This document shows, one piece after another, positions 15,973 through 25,997 of a stretch of DNA of 36,237 nucleotides. A program made the translations under genes and the position numbers. Position 1 is the first letter of the stretch. Each line of letters opens with the position of its first letter. Origin of the DNA: an uncultured Sandaracinus sp. (GTDB lineage Bacteria > Myxococcota_A > Polyangia > Polyangiales > Sandaracinaceae); the NCBI GenBank assembly GCA_903828805.1, contig CAIKNO010000285.1:1-36237 (forward strand). The letters are read 5' to 3'. Below the pieces are notes generated by a model. It made no database searches, had not been told where the DNA came from, and saw nothing but the letters and a program-made list of their open reading frames with translations.

Positions 15973-18282
15973 GTGCGCGTACGAATCCTCGGTGGCGGGC
16001 CTGCTGGGCTCTATCTGTCCATCCTCCTGAAGAAGGCGGATCCCTCCCACGACATCGTCGTGGTCGAACGCAACGCGCCGGACGACACGTTCGGCTGGGG
16101 CGTCGTGTTCTCGAACGAGACGCTGGGCAACCTCGAGGAGGCGGACCCGGAGAGCTACGCGGAGATCACCGCGAGCTTCGCGCACTGGGACGACATCGAG
16201 ATCCGGATGCGGGGGGAGCGGATCGTCAGCGGCGGCCACGGGTTCTGCGGCATCGCACGAAAGCGCCTGCTGCAGATCCTCCAGGACCGCGCGCGCGCTC
16301 TCGGCGTGGTGCTGGACTTTCGCCGCGAGCTGCACGACGTGGAGGCGTACCGTGCGGAGGCCGACCTGCTCGTCGGCGCGGACGGCCTGCGTTCCGCCGT
16401 GCGCACCCGTTACGAGGAGGCGTTCCGTCCGAGCTTCGATCTGCGGAAGTCTCGCTACATCTGGCTGGGGACGACGCAGCGCTTCCCCGCGTTCACGTTC
16501 AGCTTCCAGGAGAACGAACACGGTCTGTTCCAGATCCACGCGTACCAGTTCGACCCACACCACTCGACGATGATCGTCGAGACCGACGAGGAGAGCTGGC
16601 GTCGGGCGGGGCTCGATCGGGCGTCGGAGGCGGAGAGCATCGCGTACTGCGAGAAGGTCTTCGCGCTCGACCTCGAGGGACACCGCCTGCTCCCGAACCG
16701 CTCGCAGTGGGTGCAGTTCACGACCGTTCGGAACGAGCGTTGGTCGCACGAGAACGTCGTGCTCATGGGCGACGCAGCCCACACCGCGCATTTCTCGATC
16801 GGCTCGGGGACGAAGATGGCGCTCGAGGACGCGATCGCCCTCGCGTCGGCGCTCGGTCAGCATCCTGGCGACGTCGCGGCCGCGCTGCGCGTGTACGACG
16901 AGGAGGGCCGACCCCGGGTCGGGCGCATCCAGACCGCCGCGCAGCAGAGCCTCGAATGGTTCGAGTCGGCGCAGCGCTACCACGGCGCGTTCGAGGCGAC
17001 CCAGTTCGCGTTCTCGCTGCTGACGCGGTCGAGGCGCATCACGCACTCGAACCTCGCGACGCGCGACGCGGGGTTCGTGGCGAAGGCGGATCGGTGGTTC
17101 GCGGACCATCCAGGGAATGCGGGTCCTCGAGGGCCGGCCTCCGGGTCGACGACCACGTCCATCGAGCGCGGTGCGACCTCGGCCCGGGCGGACAAGGCGC
17201 CGCCGCCGATGTTCACGCCGTTCCGCCTCCGGGGGATGGAGGTGGTCAACCGCGTCGTCGTCTCCCCGATGTGCCAGTACTCCGCCACGGACGGCATGCC
17301 CGACGATTGGCACCTCGTGCACCTGGGCTCGCGCGCCCTCGGCGGCGCGGGCCTCGTGATGACCGAGATGACCGACATCTCGAGGGAAGGGCGCATCACC
17401 CCCGGATGCACGGGCATCTGGAGCGACGCGCAGACCGCGGCGTGGGCGCGCATCGTCGAGTTCGTGCATCGACAGAGCCCCGCGAAGATGGGCCTTCAGC
17501 TCGCGCACGCGGGCCGCAAGGGCTCGACCAAGCGCGCATGGGAGGGAGCGGACGAGCCCCTCGACGATGGCAACTGGGAGCTCATCGCCCCCTCCGCCGT
17601 GCCGTACGACGTGGAGAAGGGGAGCCACACGCCGCGCGAGATGACGCGCGCCGACATGCTCGAGGTCATCGAGGGGTTCGTGCGCGGGGCGACGAACGCG
17701 GTCCGCGCGGGGTTCGACCTCCTCGAGTTGCACATGGCCCACGGGTACTTGCTCAGCTCGTTCCTGACCCCGCTGTCGAACCGACGCGGGGACGCGTACG
17801 GTGGTTCGCTCGAGAACCGGATGCGGTTCCCGCTCGAGGTCCTCGAGGCGGTGCGTGCGGCGTGGCCCGACGAGCGACCGCTCTCCGTGCGTGTCTCGGC
17901 GACGGACTGGGTGGAGGGCGCCTTCGACGGCGACGATGCGGTGGCGCTCGCGCGCGCCCTGAAGGCGCGGGGCTGCGATCTCGTCGACGTCAGCACGGGG
18001 CAAACCTCGACGCTCGCGCGGCCCGTGTACGGAAGGGCCTATCAGACGCCGTTCAGCGATCGCATCCGCAACGAGGTCGGCATCCCGACCCTCGCGGTGG
18101 GCAACATCCAGGACTTCGATCAGATCAACTCCATCCTGCTCGCGGGGCGCGCCGATCTCTGTGCCCTCGCGCGGCCGCACCTCTTCGACCCGTACTTCAC
18201 GCTCCACGCGGCCGCGCAACAGGGCCATGCCGTGGCGTGGCCGGCGCCCTACACCAGCGCCCAGCCACGCCCACGGCCCTGA
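15973..18282 (+). CDS. Fused FAD monooxygenase / old-yellow-enzyme reductase: bifunctional salicylyl-CoA 5-hydroxylase or 2-aminobenzoyl-CoA monooxygenase/reductase-like
   Basis: N-terminal FAD fold [21 protein letters not shown] and [27 protein letters not shown]-terminal OYE domain [73 protein letters not shown]. Confidence 0.88.
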   Translation: MRVRILGGGPAGLYLSILLKKADPSHDIVVVERNAPDDTFGWGVVFSNETLGNLEEADPESYAEITASFAHWDDIEIRMRGERIVSGGHGFCGIARKRLLQILQDRARALGVVLDFRRELHDVEAYRAEADLLVGADGLRSAVRTRYEEAFRPSFDLRKSRYIWLGTTQRFPAFTFSFQENEHGLFQIHAYQFDPHHSTMIVETDEESWRRAGLDRASEAESIAYCEKVFALDLEGHRLLPNRSQWVQFTTVRNERWSHENVVLMGDAAHTAHFSIGSGTKMALEDAIALASALGQHPGDVAAALRVYDEEGRPRVGRIQTAAQQSLEWFESAQRYHGAFEATQFAFSLLTRSRRITHSNLATRDAGFVAKADRWFADHPGNAGPRGPASGSTTTSIERGATSARADKAPPPMFTPFRLRGMEVVNRVVVSPMCQYSATDGMPDDWHLVHLGSRALGGAGLVMTEMTDISREGRITPGCTGIWSDAQTAAWARIVEFVHRQSPAKMGLQLAHAGRKGSTKRAWEGADEPLDDGNWELIAPSAVPYDVEKGSHTPREMTRADMLEVIEGFVRGATNAVRAGFDLLELHMAHGYLLSSFLTPLSNRRGDAYGGSLENRMRFPLEVLEAVRAAWPDERPLSVRVSATDWVEGAFDGDDAVALARALKARGCDLVDVSTGQTSTLARPVYGRAYQTPFSDRIRNEVGIPTLAVGNIQDFDQINSILLAGRADLCALARPHLFDPYFTLHAAAQQGHAVAWPAPYTSAQPRPRP

Positions 18283-18340
18283 GGTGCAGCCCCGCGGGAG
18301 GCGGAGGCGCGTTCGTTCGCGTTCGTGCCGTCGTGGAATG

Positions 18341-18403
18341 CGCGGTGCGGCGCTTGCGCGGTGCGGCGCTTGCCCGACGCCGCGCTTGCGCGGTGCGGCG
18401 CCG
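18341..18403. repeat. Short GC-rich repeat (cgcggtgcggcgcttg): two perfect tandem 16-bp copies plus a displaced partial copy
   Basis: Direct reading of 18341-18356 and 18357-18372; partial copy from 18389. Confidence 0.8.
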
Positions 18404-18443
18404 CAGGCTCGCGTCTCCGCGCGGCTCGGGGCATGTTCGCCCG

Positions 18444-18932
18444 ATGTCGCTCGCCCCCCACGAGCCCCTCGACGGGCACCTCTTCGGTCCGGGTCAACCG
18501 TGCTTCGGCTGCAGTCCCGACCACCCGACCGGCCTGCGGCTCCGCTTCGAGCGGCAAGGCGACGAGATCGTCACCCACTTCGTCCCCGGCGCCCAGCATC
18601 AGGGGCCGGTCGGGGTCATGCACGGCGGCCTGGTGAGCACGCTCGCCGACGAGGTGGCGGCGTGGGCCGTCATCGGGCTGGTCGGCAAGTTCGGGTTCAC
18701 GGCCTCGTTCGAGGCGAAGCTGCACCGGCCGGTCCGGATCGGTGTGCCGCTCGTCGGTCGGTCCCGCATCACCCGCGACGCCCGCCGGATTCTCGAGGTC
18801 GGCGTCCGCATCGTGCAGTCGGAGCACGACGCGTTCACGGGGCAGTTCAAGTTCGTCGTGCTCGATCGCGCCGGGGCGGAGGCGATGATGGGGGGGCCCA
18901 TCCCCGATGCGTGGCAGCGCTTCTGTCGGTGA
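18444..18932 (+). CDS. PaaI-family hotdog-fold thioesterase
   Basis: CFGCSPDHPTGLRLRFE...GPVGVMHGGLVSTLADEVAAWAVIG typical of PaaI-like hotdog proteins. Confidence 0.82.
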   Translation: MSLAPHEPLDGHLFGPGQPCFGCSPDHPTGLRLRFERQGDEIVTHFVPGAQHQGPVGVMHGGLVSTLADEVAAWAVIGLVGKFGFTASFEAKLHRPVRIGVPLVGRSRITRDARRILEVGVRIVQSEHDAFTGQFKFVVLDRAGAEAMMGGPIPDAWQRFCR

Positions 18933-19018
18933 CGGGAGGGGCCTCGGAGGGTGTCCGATTCCGTGCGTTCGGGGGCTCCACGATGCGCGGAGACGCCGCG
19001 GCGTCCCCACACCATCCG

Positions 19019-19047
19019 TTGACACCCCCGGCAGGCTGGCCTAGAAC
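19019..19047 (+). promoter_or_regulatory. Candidate sigma70-like promoter of the nuo operon (TTGACA - 17 nt - TAGAAC)
   Basis: Consensus -35, 17-nt spacer, reasonable -10, about 90 nt upstream of the nuoA ATG. Confidence 0.6.
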
Positions 19048-19139
19048 CCGCCCCGGCGTTTCCTCGGGCGCGTCCGGCGTGTACCCTCTGGGGCCGCCGG
19101 TTCACCGCAGGACCCTCGTCGGAGAGGCAGAACAGACCC

Positions 19140-19499
19140 ATGTTCGAGGTCTATTTCCCAGTCTTCTTGATGCTGGCGATCGCCGTTGCGGTCCCCTGCC
19201 TGCTGTTCACGCTCGCCTCGACGCTCGGGACGAAGAACCCGACGCCCGAAAAGATGCTCCCGTACGAGTCGGGATCGGCGTCGACCGGTGCGCAGCACCT
19301 GCGGCTCAGCGTGAAGTTCTACCTGACCGCGATTCTCTTCGTGGTGTTCGACATCGAGGCCGTGTTCCTCTACCCGTGGGCGGCCCAGTTCCGTGAGCTC
19401 GGCTGGGCCGGCCTGGTGGAGATGGTGCTCTTCCTCCTCGTCCTGGGTGTGACCCTCGTCTACGCGTGGAAGAAAGGGGCGCTCGAGTGGGAAAGGTGA
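19140..19499 (+). CDS. nuoA: NADH-quinone oxidoreductase subunit A
   Basis: YFPVFLMLAIAVAV..., KMLPYESG...FYLTAILFVVFDIEAVFLYPWA. Confidence 0.95.
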   Translation: MFEVYFPVFLMLAIAVAVPCLLFTLASTLGTKNPTPEKMLPYESGSASTGAQHLRLSVKFYLTAILFVVFDIEAVFLYPWAAQFRELGWAGLVEMVLFLLVLGVTLVYAWKKGALEWER

Positions 19500-19501
19500 C
19501 C

Positions 19502-20167
<666 letters not shown>

Positions 20168-20173
20168 CGCGTC

Positions 20174-20860
20174 ATGAGCAAGAAGGTCCTCGACCGCCTC
20201 AAGGCCCACTTCGGCGCGCGCATCCTCGAGACGAACTCGAAGTGCGGGGACGATGAAGCCGTGGTCGGCTCCTCCGACTGGGCCGAGGTCGCCCGGTTCC
20301 TGCGCGAAGACGCCTCGTGCCTCTTCGACCAGTGGGTCGACATCACCGCGGTGGATTATCCCCTCCGCGAACCCGCGCTGCCGCGCTTCGATCTCGTGTG
20401 CATGGTCCGCTCGATGAAGCTCGGGCACCGCGTCCGCATCAAGACGCGCGTCGCCGAGGGCGGCTCCGTGCCCACGCTCGTCGACGTCTGGCTCGGGGCC
20501 AACTGGGGGGAGCGCGAGGTCTTCGACATGTTCGGGATCACGTTCGACGGGCACCCCGACCCCCGCCGCATCTTGATGTACGACGAGTTCGTCGGGCACC
20601 CGCTCCGCAAGGACTACCCGGTCGACCGCGTGCAGCCGCTCGTCGCGTACCGGCAGGTCGAGGGCATCGAGAAGCTTCCGCCCTTCGGCCCGGACGAGGG
20701 GCAACCCTGGTCGCGCACCGACTGGACCGAGAAACTGGCCCATCGGGACCTTCAGGTGTCGCCCGCCATCGGCGAGCAGCAGCAGCAGCGTCCGGCCCTC
20801 AGCAAGGGCATCGAGTACACCGACCTCGACGACGCGGCCGTGCGCGACGCGCGCGACTGA
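20174..20860 (+). CDS. nuoC: NADH-quinone oxidoreductase subunit C
   Basis: VWLGANWGEREVFDMFGITFDGHPDPRRILMYDEFVGHPLRKDYPV. Confidence 0.94.
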   Translation: MSKKVLDRLKAHFGARILETNSKCGDDEAVVGSSDWAEVARFLREDASCLFDQWVDITAVDYPLREPALPRFDLVCMVRSMKLGHRVRIKTRVAEGGSVPTLVDVWLGANWGEREVFDMFGITFDGHPDPRRILMYDEFVGHPLRKDYPVDRVQPLVAYRQVEGIEKLPPFGPDEGQPWSRTDWTEKLAHRDLQVSPAIGEQQQQRPALSKGIEYTDLDDAAVRDARD

Positions 20861-20943
20861 GTCCTGACCCCTGAACCCCGAGGGGGCGCGCGTGACCCCG
20901 CGCCCCTGACCGCTTCCCCCCTGGATCGACGAAGGCGAGAACC

Positions 20944-22161
20944 ATGGAGACCTTCTACGAGGAGCACGAGGACGAGCACACGCTCGAACTCCCGGCCGAG
21001 CCCATGCGGATCAACATGGGGCCCTCGCATCCGGCGATGCACGGGACCATCCGCATGGTCATGGAGCTCGATGGCGAGACCATCATGGATCTCGACATCC
21101 AGCCCGGGTACCTGCATCGCGGCTTCGAGAAGAGTTGCGAGCGCGGGACGTGGTCGCAGGTGTTCCCTTACGCGGATCGCCTCAACTACGTCTCGCCGAT
21201 GCTGAACAACGTGGGCTTCGCGCTCGCGGTCGAGAAGCTGGCCGGCATCAAGGTCCCCGAGCGTTGCACGTGGTACCGGATGATCCTCGGGGAGTTCGCC
21301 CGGATCACCGACCACCTGACGTGCAACAGCGCCACCGCCATGGAGCTCGGCGCGTTCACGCCCTTCCTGTGGTGCATCAAGGTGCGCGACTGGATGTGGG
21401 ACATCCTCGAGCAGGAGACGGGTGCGCGGATGACGCACTCGTTCGGCCGCATCGGGGGCATGGCGCAGCCGCCGACGGAGCACTTCAAGGAGTCGATCCT
21501 CGCGGTCTTGCCGCAGGTGGACGAGGTCCTCCTCGAGACCGAGTCGCTGCTGCTGAAGAACCGGATCTTCCTCGATCGGATGCAGGGCATCGGCAAGCTC
21601 GGCCGAGAGCGGGCGCTCTCGTGGGGCGTGACCGGTCCGGTGCTGCGGTCGACGGGCGTCGACTACGACGTCCGGAAGGCCTCGCCGTACATGTTCTACA
21701 AGGATGTCGACTTCGACGTCCCGGTGGGCCACGACGGGGACAACTACGACCGCTTCATGGTCCGGTTCGAAGAGATCCGGCAGTCGATGAAGATCATCCG
21801 CCAGTGCATCGCGAAGATGCCGGACAGCGGCCCCGTCGACACCGACGATCCGCGGATCATCCTGCCCGCCAAGAGCGACGTGTACGGGACGATCGAGGGC
21901 ACGATCGCGCACTTCAAGCTCGTCATGGAGGGCATCAAGGTGCCGGCCGGCGAGTGCTACTCGTACACCGAGGGCGGCAACGGCGAGCTCGGCTTCTACA
22001 TCGTCAGCGATGGCACCGGAACGCCGTACCGTGTGCGCTGCCGTCCGCCCTGCTTCTACAACCTGCAGGGGTGCCGGGAGATGTTGATCGGCGACATGGT
22101 CGCCGACATCGTCCCGACGTTCGGCTCCATCAACATGATCGGCGGCGAGTGCGACCGGTGA
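20944..22161 (+). CDS. nuoD: NADH-quinone oxidoreductase subunit D
   Basis: INMGPSHPAMHGTIRMVMELDGE..., LHRGFEKSCERGTW..., C-terminal DMVADIVPTFGSINMIGGECDR. Confidence 0.95.
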   Translation: METFYEEHEDEHTLELPAEPMRINMGPSHPAMHGTIRMVMELDGETIMDLDIQPGYLHRGFEKSCERGTWSQVFPYADRLNYVSPMLNNVGFALAVEKLAGIKVPERCTWYRMILGEFARITDHLTCNSATAMELGAFTPFLWCIKVRDWMWDILEQETGARMTHSFGRIGGMAQPPTEHFKESILAVLPQVDEVLLETESLLLKNRIFLDRMQGIGKLGRERALSWGVTGPVLRSTGVDYDVRKASPYMFYKDVDFDVPVGHDGDNYDRFMVRFEEIRQSMKIIRQCIAKMPDSGPVDTDDPRIILPAKSDVYGTIEGTIAHFKLVMEGIKVPAGECYSYTEGGNGELGFYIVSDGTGTPYRVRCRPPCFYNLQGCREMLIGDMVADIVPTFGSINMIGGECDR

Positions 22162-22227
22162 GCTGCACCCGGCGCTGATTCGACTCCGAGATCCGGTTCT
22201 TTCCTTCTTCCCACGGTCGGGAGCGCG

Positions 22228-23880
22228 ATGGCGACGTTCAAGCTGGACGGTCAAGAGATTCCCTTCGAGGCGGGCGACACGATCATTCGTGCCGCGTGGC
22301 GCAAGGGCGTCGAGATCCCCCATTACTGCTGGCACCCGGGCCTGTCGGTCGCGGCCAACTGCCGCATGTGCCTGGTGGAGATCAAGAGCCAGCGGCCGAT
22401 GGCCCTCCCGATCCTCGCGTGGGACGAGAAGAAGAAAGACTACGTCGAGTCGACGAAGAACAAGCTCCAGCCCGCGTGCCAGATCGAGGTGCGCGACGGC
22501 ATGGAGGTCGTGAGCAAGGGCGCGGCGGTCGAGCAGGCGCAGGCCTCGGTGCAGGAGTTCCTCCTGCTGAACCATCCGGTCGACTGTCCGATCTGCGATC
22601 AGGCCGGCGAGTGCAAGCTGCAGGACTACTGGCTGGCGCACCAGAAGAAGCTCAAGCGCAAGACCACGGAGCCCGTCCACAAGCCGAAGGCCGTGACGTT
22701 CGGGCCCACGATCGTGTACGACGCGGAGCGGTGCATCATGTGCACGCGCTGCGTGCGCTTCTGCGACGAGGTCGTCGGCGACCACGTCCTCGACATGCGC
22801 GAGCGCGGCAACAAGAACGAGATCTGCCTCTCGCCCGGGCGCACGCTCGACCACGACTACACCCTGATGACGGAGCACGTGTGTCCGGTCGGGGCGCTGA
22901 CGAGCAAGGACTTCCGGTTCAAGGCGAGGGTGTGGTTCCTGCGCAGCGCGCCGAGCGTCTGCAACGGGTGCGCGACGGGCTGCAACACGTGGGTCGACTA
23001 CGACCCGCGGACCCAGCAGGTCTATCGCCTCCGTCCCCGCGACAACGAGGCCGTCAACAAGTTCTGGATGTGCGACTCCGGCATGATGTCGTACAAGCAA
23101 TTCCACGGCGACCGGGTGCTGACCGGCCGCGTGCGGCAGGACGGGCGCACGGTCGAGATTCCGCGTGACGCGTCGCTCGACGCGGCGGCGCGCGTGCTCG
23201 AGAAGGCGACGCGATTGGCGGTCGTGTTCTCGGCGCAGCACGGCAACGAGGACAACTTCGTGCTTCGCAAGCTGGGGATCGAACACCTCGGCGCGCGCTC
23301 GCTCTACCTCGCGGCGCTCTCGCCCGAGAGCGTGCCCGGCGGCTGGAAGGGGGACGCCATCCTCAAGTCCAGCGACAACAACCCCAACCGCGCCGGGGCC
23401 ACGCACGTCGCAGGCGCGACGCTCGGGACGACGGCGCAGCTGGTCGCAGACGTCCGTGCCGGTCGGGTGGACGCCATCCTGTCGCTCGGCTGGGCCGCGT
23501 CGGAGTCCGTGAAGGACCTCGAGGCGCTCTCCGGGGTGCCCCACGTGAACCTCGCCTCGAACATCGGGGCGTTGACCCAGTCCGCGACCGTCGTGGTGCC
23601 CGTGACGAGCCATGCGGAGGCGGCCGGGACGTTCGTCAACGGCCAAGGCATCGCCCAGCAGTTCGCCCGCGCGGTGCAGGCCCCGACGGGGATCGTGAGC
23701 GCGTGGGAGACCCTGGTCGACATCGGCAAGCGGATGGGCCGTGAGCTGTCCCTGACGCGTCTGCCCGAGGTCCGCGCGGCGATGCCGGCGACCTCGGCTT
23801 CGGTGGCTTCGTCCGCCGCGGGCTCGCAGCCCGCTGCGGTGGCTTCGTCCGCTGCGGGCTCGCGGCCCGCTGCGGTGTGA
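22228..23880 (+). CDS. nuoG: NADH-quinone oxidoreductase subunit G-like, short form
   Basis: 2Fe-2S domain (HYCWHPGLSVAANCRMCLVEI), HPVDCPICDQAGECKLQDYW, CIMCTRCVRFCDEV...HVCPVGAL, CNGCATGCNTW; 550 aa with a repetitive tail. Confidence 0.9.
   Translation: MATFKLDGQEIPFEAGDTIIRAAWRKGVEIPHYCWHPGLSVAANCRMCLVEIKSQRPMALPILAWDEKKKDYVESTKNKLQPACQIEVRDGMEVVSKGAAVEQAQASVQEFLLLNHPVDCPICDQAGECKLQDYWLAHQKKLKRKTTEPVHKPKAVTFGPTIVYDAERCIMCTRCVRFCDEVVGDHVLDMRERGNKNEICLSPGRTLDHDYTLMTEHVCPVGALTSKDFRFKARVWFLRSAPSVCNGCATGCNTWVDYDPRTQQVYRLRPRDNEAVNKFWMCDSGMMSYKQFHGDRVLTGRVRQDGRTVEIPRDASLDAAARVLEKATRLAVVFSAQHGNEDNFVLRKLGIEHLGARSLYLAALSPESVPGGWKGDAILKSSDNNPNRAGATHVAGATLGTTAQLVADVRAGRVDAILSLGWAASESVKDLEALSGVPHVNLASNIGALTQSATVVVPVTSHAEAAGTFVNGQGIAQQFARAVQAPTGIVSAWETLVDIGKRMGRELSLTRLPEVRAAMPATSASVASSAAGSQPAAVASSAAGSRPAAV
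23803..23877. repeat. 36-bp in-frame direct repeat (two copies) with internal palindrome at the nuoG 3' end
   Basis: gtggcttcgtccgccgcgggctcgcagcccgctgcg at 23803 and near-identical at 23839, encoding VASSAAGS(Q/R)PAA twice. Internal inverted repeat GCGGGCT-cgc-AGCCCGC. Confidence 0.88.
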
Positions 23881-23890
23881 GGAGACGATC

Positions 23891-25294
23891 ATGGAATTCG
23901 GCTGGTTCCTCCTCGCGACCGTCCTGAAGGTCTCCTTCATCCTCGGCGTGACGGTCCTTCTCTACGCTCCGGTCTTCGTGCTCTTCGAGCGTCGGCAGAG
24001 CGCGATGGTGCAGGACCGCATCGGCCCGATGATGGGCGGCGTGAAGATGCCGCGGCTGGTGATCGACCACCTGCAGACCCTGCAGATGGGCGCGTTCGGC
24101 ATGGCGGCGCTCTGTGGGTTGCTCTTCCTGTTCGCGACGGCGCAGGTCTGGCAGGGCAACGGCACCGAGGTGCTCTTCACCGAGCCGGTGCTCGGCGTGC
24201 GGCACACCTGGAACGGAATGATGTTCGTGTTCGGCGCGCTCGCCGCCGTGCACGTGCCGCTCGGGGTCGTGCTGCCGTACCTGTTCCACCACGACCGCCT
24301 GACCATCTTCGGCGGACTGCACGCCCTCTTCGACGCGATCAAGGCCTTCACCAAGGAGGACGTGGTCCCGCCCGAGGCGGACAAGTTCCTGTTCTCGCTG
24401 GCGCCGATCATCGCGATGGTGCCCGCCCTGATGCTCGGCGCCGTCATCCCGTTCGGCCCGACGCTCTACGTGGACTACCTTTTCGAACAGTTGCCGGCCG
24501 AGGGGACCATCGGCGGCGCGGCGATCCCGCTGCAGGTCGCCAGCCTGAACATCGGCATCCTCTACATGTTCGCGGTCGGCGGTGCGGGGATCATCGGCGC
24601 GGCGCTCGCGGGCTACTCGAGCAACAACAAGTTCGCCCTGATCGGCGGCCTTCGCGCGGCGTCCCAGATGGTCAGCTACGAGGTCTGCCTCGGCCTGACG
24701 ATCGTCCCGCTCTTCATGCTCTACGACTCGCTCCTGCTCGACGAGATGGTGCAGTGGCAGGTCGATCACGTCTGGGGCGTGGTGGTTCAGCCCATCGCCT
24801 TCGTGCTCTTCCTGACGGCGTCGATCGCCGAGTACAAGCGCGTCCCCTTCGACGCGCCCGAGGGCGAGAGCGAGATCGTCGCCGGCTTCTTCCTCGAGTA
24901 CTCGTCGGGCAAGTGGCTGATGTACATGCTCGCCGAGTTCTTCGAGGTCGCGACCAGCTCGATGCTGATCGCGGTGCTCTTCTTCGGAGGGTGGGACGTG
25001 CCCTTCCTCGGGCGCGGCGGCTGGGAAGCGTTCGGGTACGCATTCGACCTCTCGGGCACCCACTGGGCCATCCTGAGCGAGGTCGCCAACTCCCACGTCT
25101 TCATCGTGGCGGTGCAGATCGGCGCGTTCGTGCTGAAAGCGTTGCTGCTCGGCATGCTCAGCATCCAGATCCGCTGGACGCTGCCGCGCTTCCGCTACGA
25201 CCAGATCATGCAGCTCTGCTGGCGGATGATCCTTCCTCTGGCGCTCGTGAACATTCTGGTCACCGGCATCTTCATCCTGCTGACGGGAATCTGA
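23891..25294 (+). CDS. nuoH: NADH-quinone oxidoreductase subunit H
   Basis: FERRQSAMVQDRIGPMMGG..., AEYKRVPFDAPEGESEIVAGFFLEYSSGKWLMYMLAEFFEV, LPRFRYDQIMQLCWRMILPLALVNI. Confidence 0.95.
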   Translation: MEFGWFLLATVLKVSFILGVTVLLYAPVFVLFERRQSAMVQDRIGPMMGGVKMPRLVIDHLQTLQMGAFGMAALCGLLFLFATAQVWQGNGTEVLFTEPVLGVRHTWNGMMFVFGALAAVHVPLGVVLPYLFHHDRLTIFGGLHALFDAIKAFTKEDVVPPEADKFLFSLAPIIAMVPALMLGAVIPFGPTLYVDYLFEQLPAEGTIGGAAIPLQVASLNIGILYMFAVGGAGIIGAALAGYSSNNKFALIGGLRAASQMVSYEVCLGLTIVPLFMLYDSLLLDEMVQWQVDHVWGVVVQPIAFVLFLTASIAEYKRVPFDAPEGESEIVAGFFLEYSSGKWLMYMLAEFFEVATSSMLIAVLFFGGWDVPFLGRGGWEAFGYAFDLSGTHWAILSEVANSHVFIVAVQIGAFVLKALLLGMLSIQIRWTLPRFRYDQIMQLCWRMILPLALVNILVTGIFILLTGI

Positions 25295-25295
25295 C

Positions 25296-25880
25296 ATGGC
25301 GTACCTCATCAAGAAGCCCGCGCGCACGCTCTCCGAGCAGGTCTATGCGGTCGAGGCCGCCAAGGGCCTGGGGATCACGTTTCGGCGACTCTTCACGAAC
25401 GTCTTCGGCAAGGCCGAAGACAAGAAGATCGCGACCATCCAGTACCCCGACGAGTCGCGCGACTACCCGGAGCGTTTCCGTGGGGTGCATCGGCTGACCC
25501 ACCGCGTCGACGGCTCGCCCCGCTGCGTCGCTTGCCTCTGTTGCAGCACGGCTTGCCCGGCCCAGTGCATTCACATCGAGCCCGCGGAGTACGGCGAGGG
25601 CGATCCGCGGCACGGGTACGAGCGCTTCCCGCGCCTCTTCGTCATCGACGAGCTGCGCTGCATCTTCTGCGGGTTCTGCGTCGAGGCTTGCCCCTGCGAC
25701 GCCATCCGGATGGACACCGGCACGCACGTGCCGGCGTCGTGGTCGCGCGAGCACTTCATCTTCGACAAGGAGACGCTCATGAGCATCCCCGGTCGCGATG
25801 GAACGTACGTGACCGACAACCCGCGTCATGAACCGGGCGATCCGACCCATCCCGGGATCGACCGCGATCATCACCACTGA
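25296..25880 (+). CDS. nuoI: NADH-quinone oxidoreductase subunit I (2x 4Fe-4S)
   Basis: CVACLCCSTACPAQCI and CIFCGFCVEACPCDAI. Confidence 0.95.
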   Translation: MAYLIKKPARTLSEQVYAVEAAKGLGITFRRLFTNVFGKAEDKKIATIQYPDESRDYPERFRGVHRLTHRVDGSPRCVACLCCSTACPAQCIHIEPAEYGEGDPRHGYERFPRLFVIDELRCIFCGFCVEACPCDAIRMDTGTHVPASWSREHFIFDKETLMSIPGRDGTYVTDNPRHEPGDPTHPGIDRDHHH

Positions 25881-25891
25881 GGCTCAGGGGC

Positions 25892-25918
25892 GCTGGCCCG
25901 TCGTCGCCACGGGCCAGC
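25892..25918 (+). terminator. Candidate hairpin terminator downstream of nuoI (GCTGGCCCGT-cgtcgcc-ACGGGCCAGC)
   Basis: Perfect 10-bp inverted repeat with 7-nt loop, 11 nt after the nuoI stop; no T-tract. Confidence 0.55.
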
Positions 25919-25997
25919 TGCGCGGCTCCCCATTCCGTGAGCCCGCGACGTGCGCGCACGGGACAGGCGGGGCCACGGGGGCCCGGGGAGCAGAGCG

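Noticed and set aside
15784-18228. 814-aa minus-strand ORF opposite the monooxygenase-OYE gene
   Set aside because: Antisense shadow of a well-supported enzyme gene; no recognisable motifs.
15936-18932. 998-aa plus-strand ORF extending upstream of the thioesterase
   Set aside because: The upstream part is an out-of-frame reading of the monooxygenase gene; the thioesterase starts at ATG 18444.
20752-23940. 1062-aa minus-strand ORF opposite nuoC-D-G
   Set aside because: Antisense shadow ORF typical of high-GC DNA; Arg/His/Leu/Asp-rich composition without domains; the plus strand encodes unmistakable Nuo subunits.
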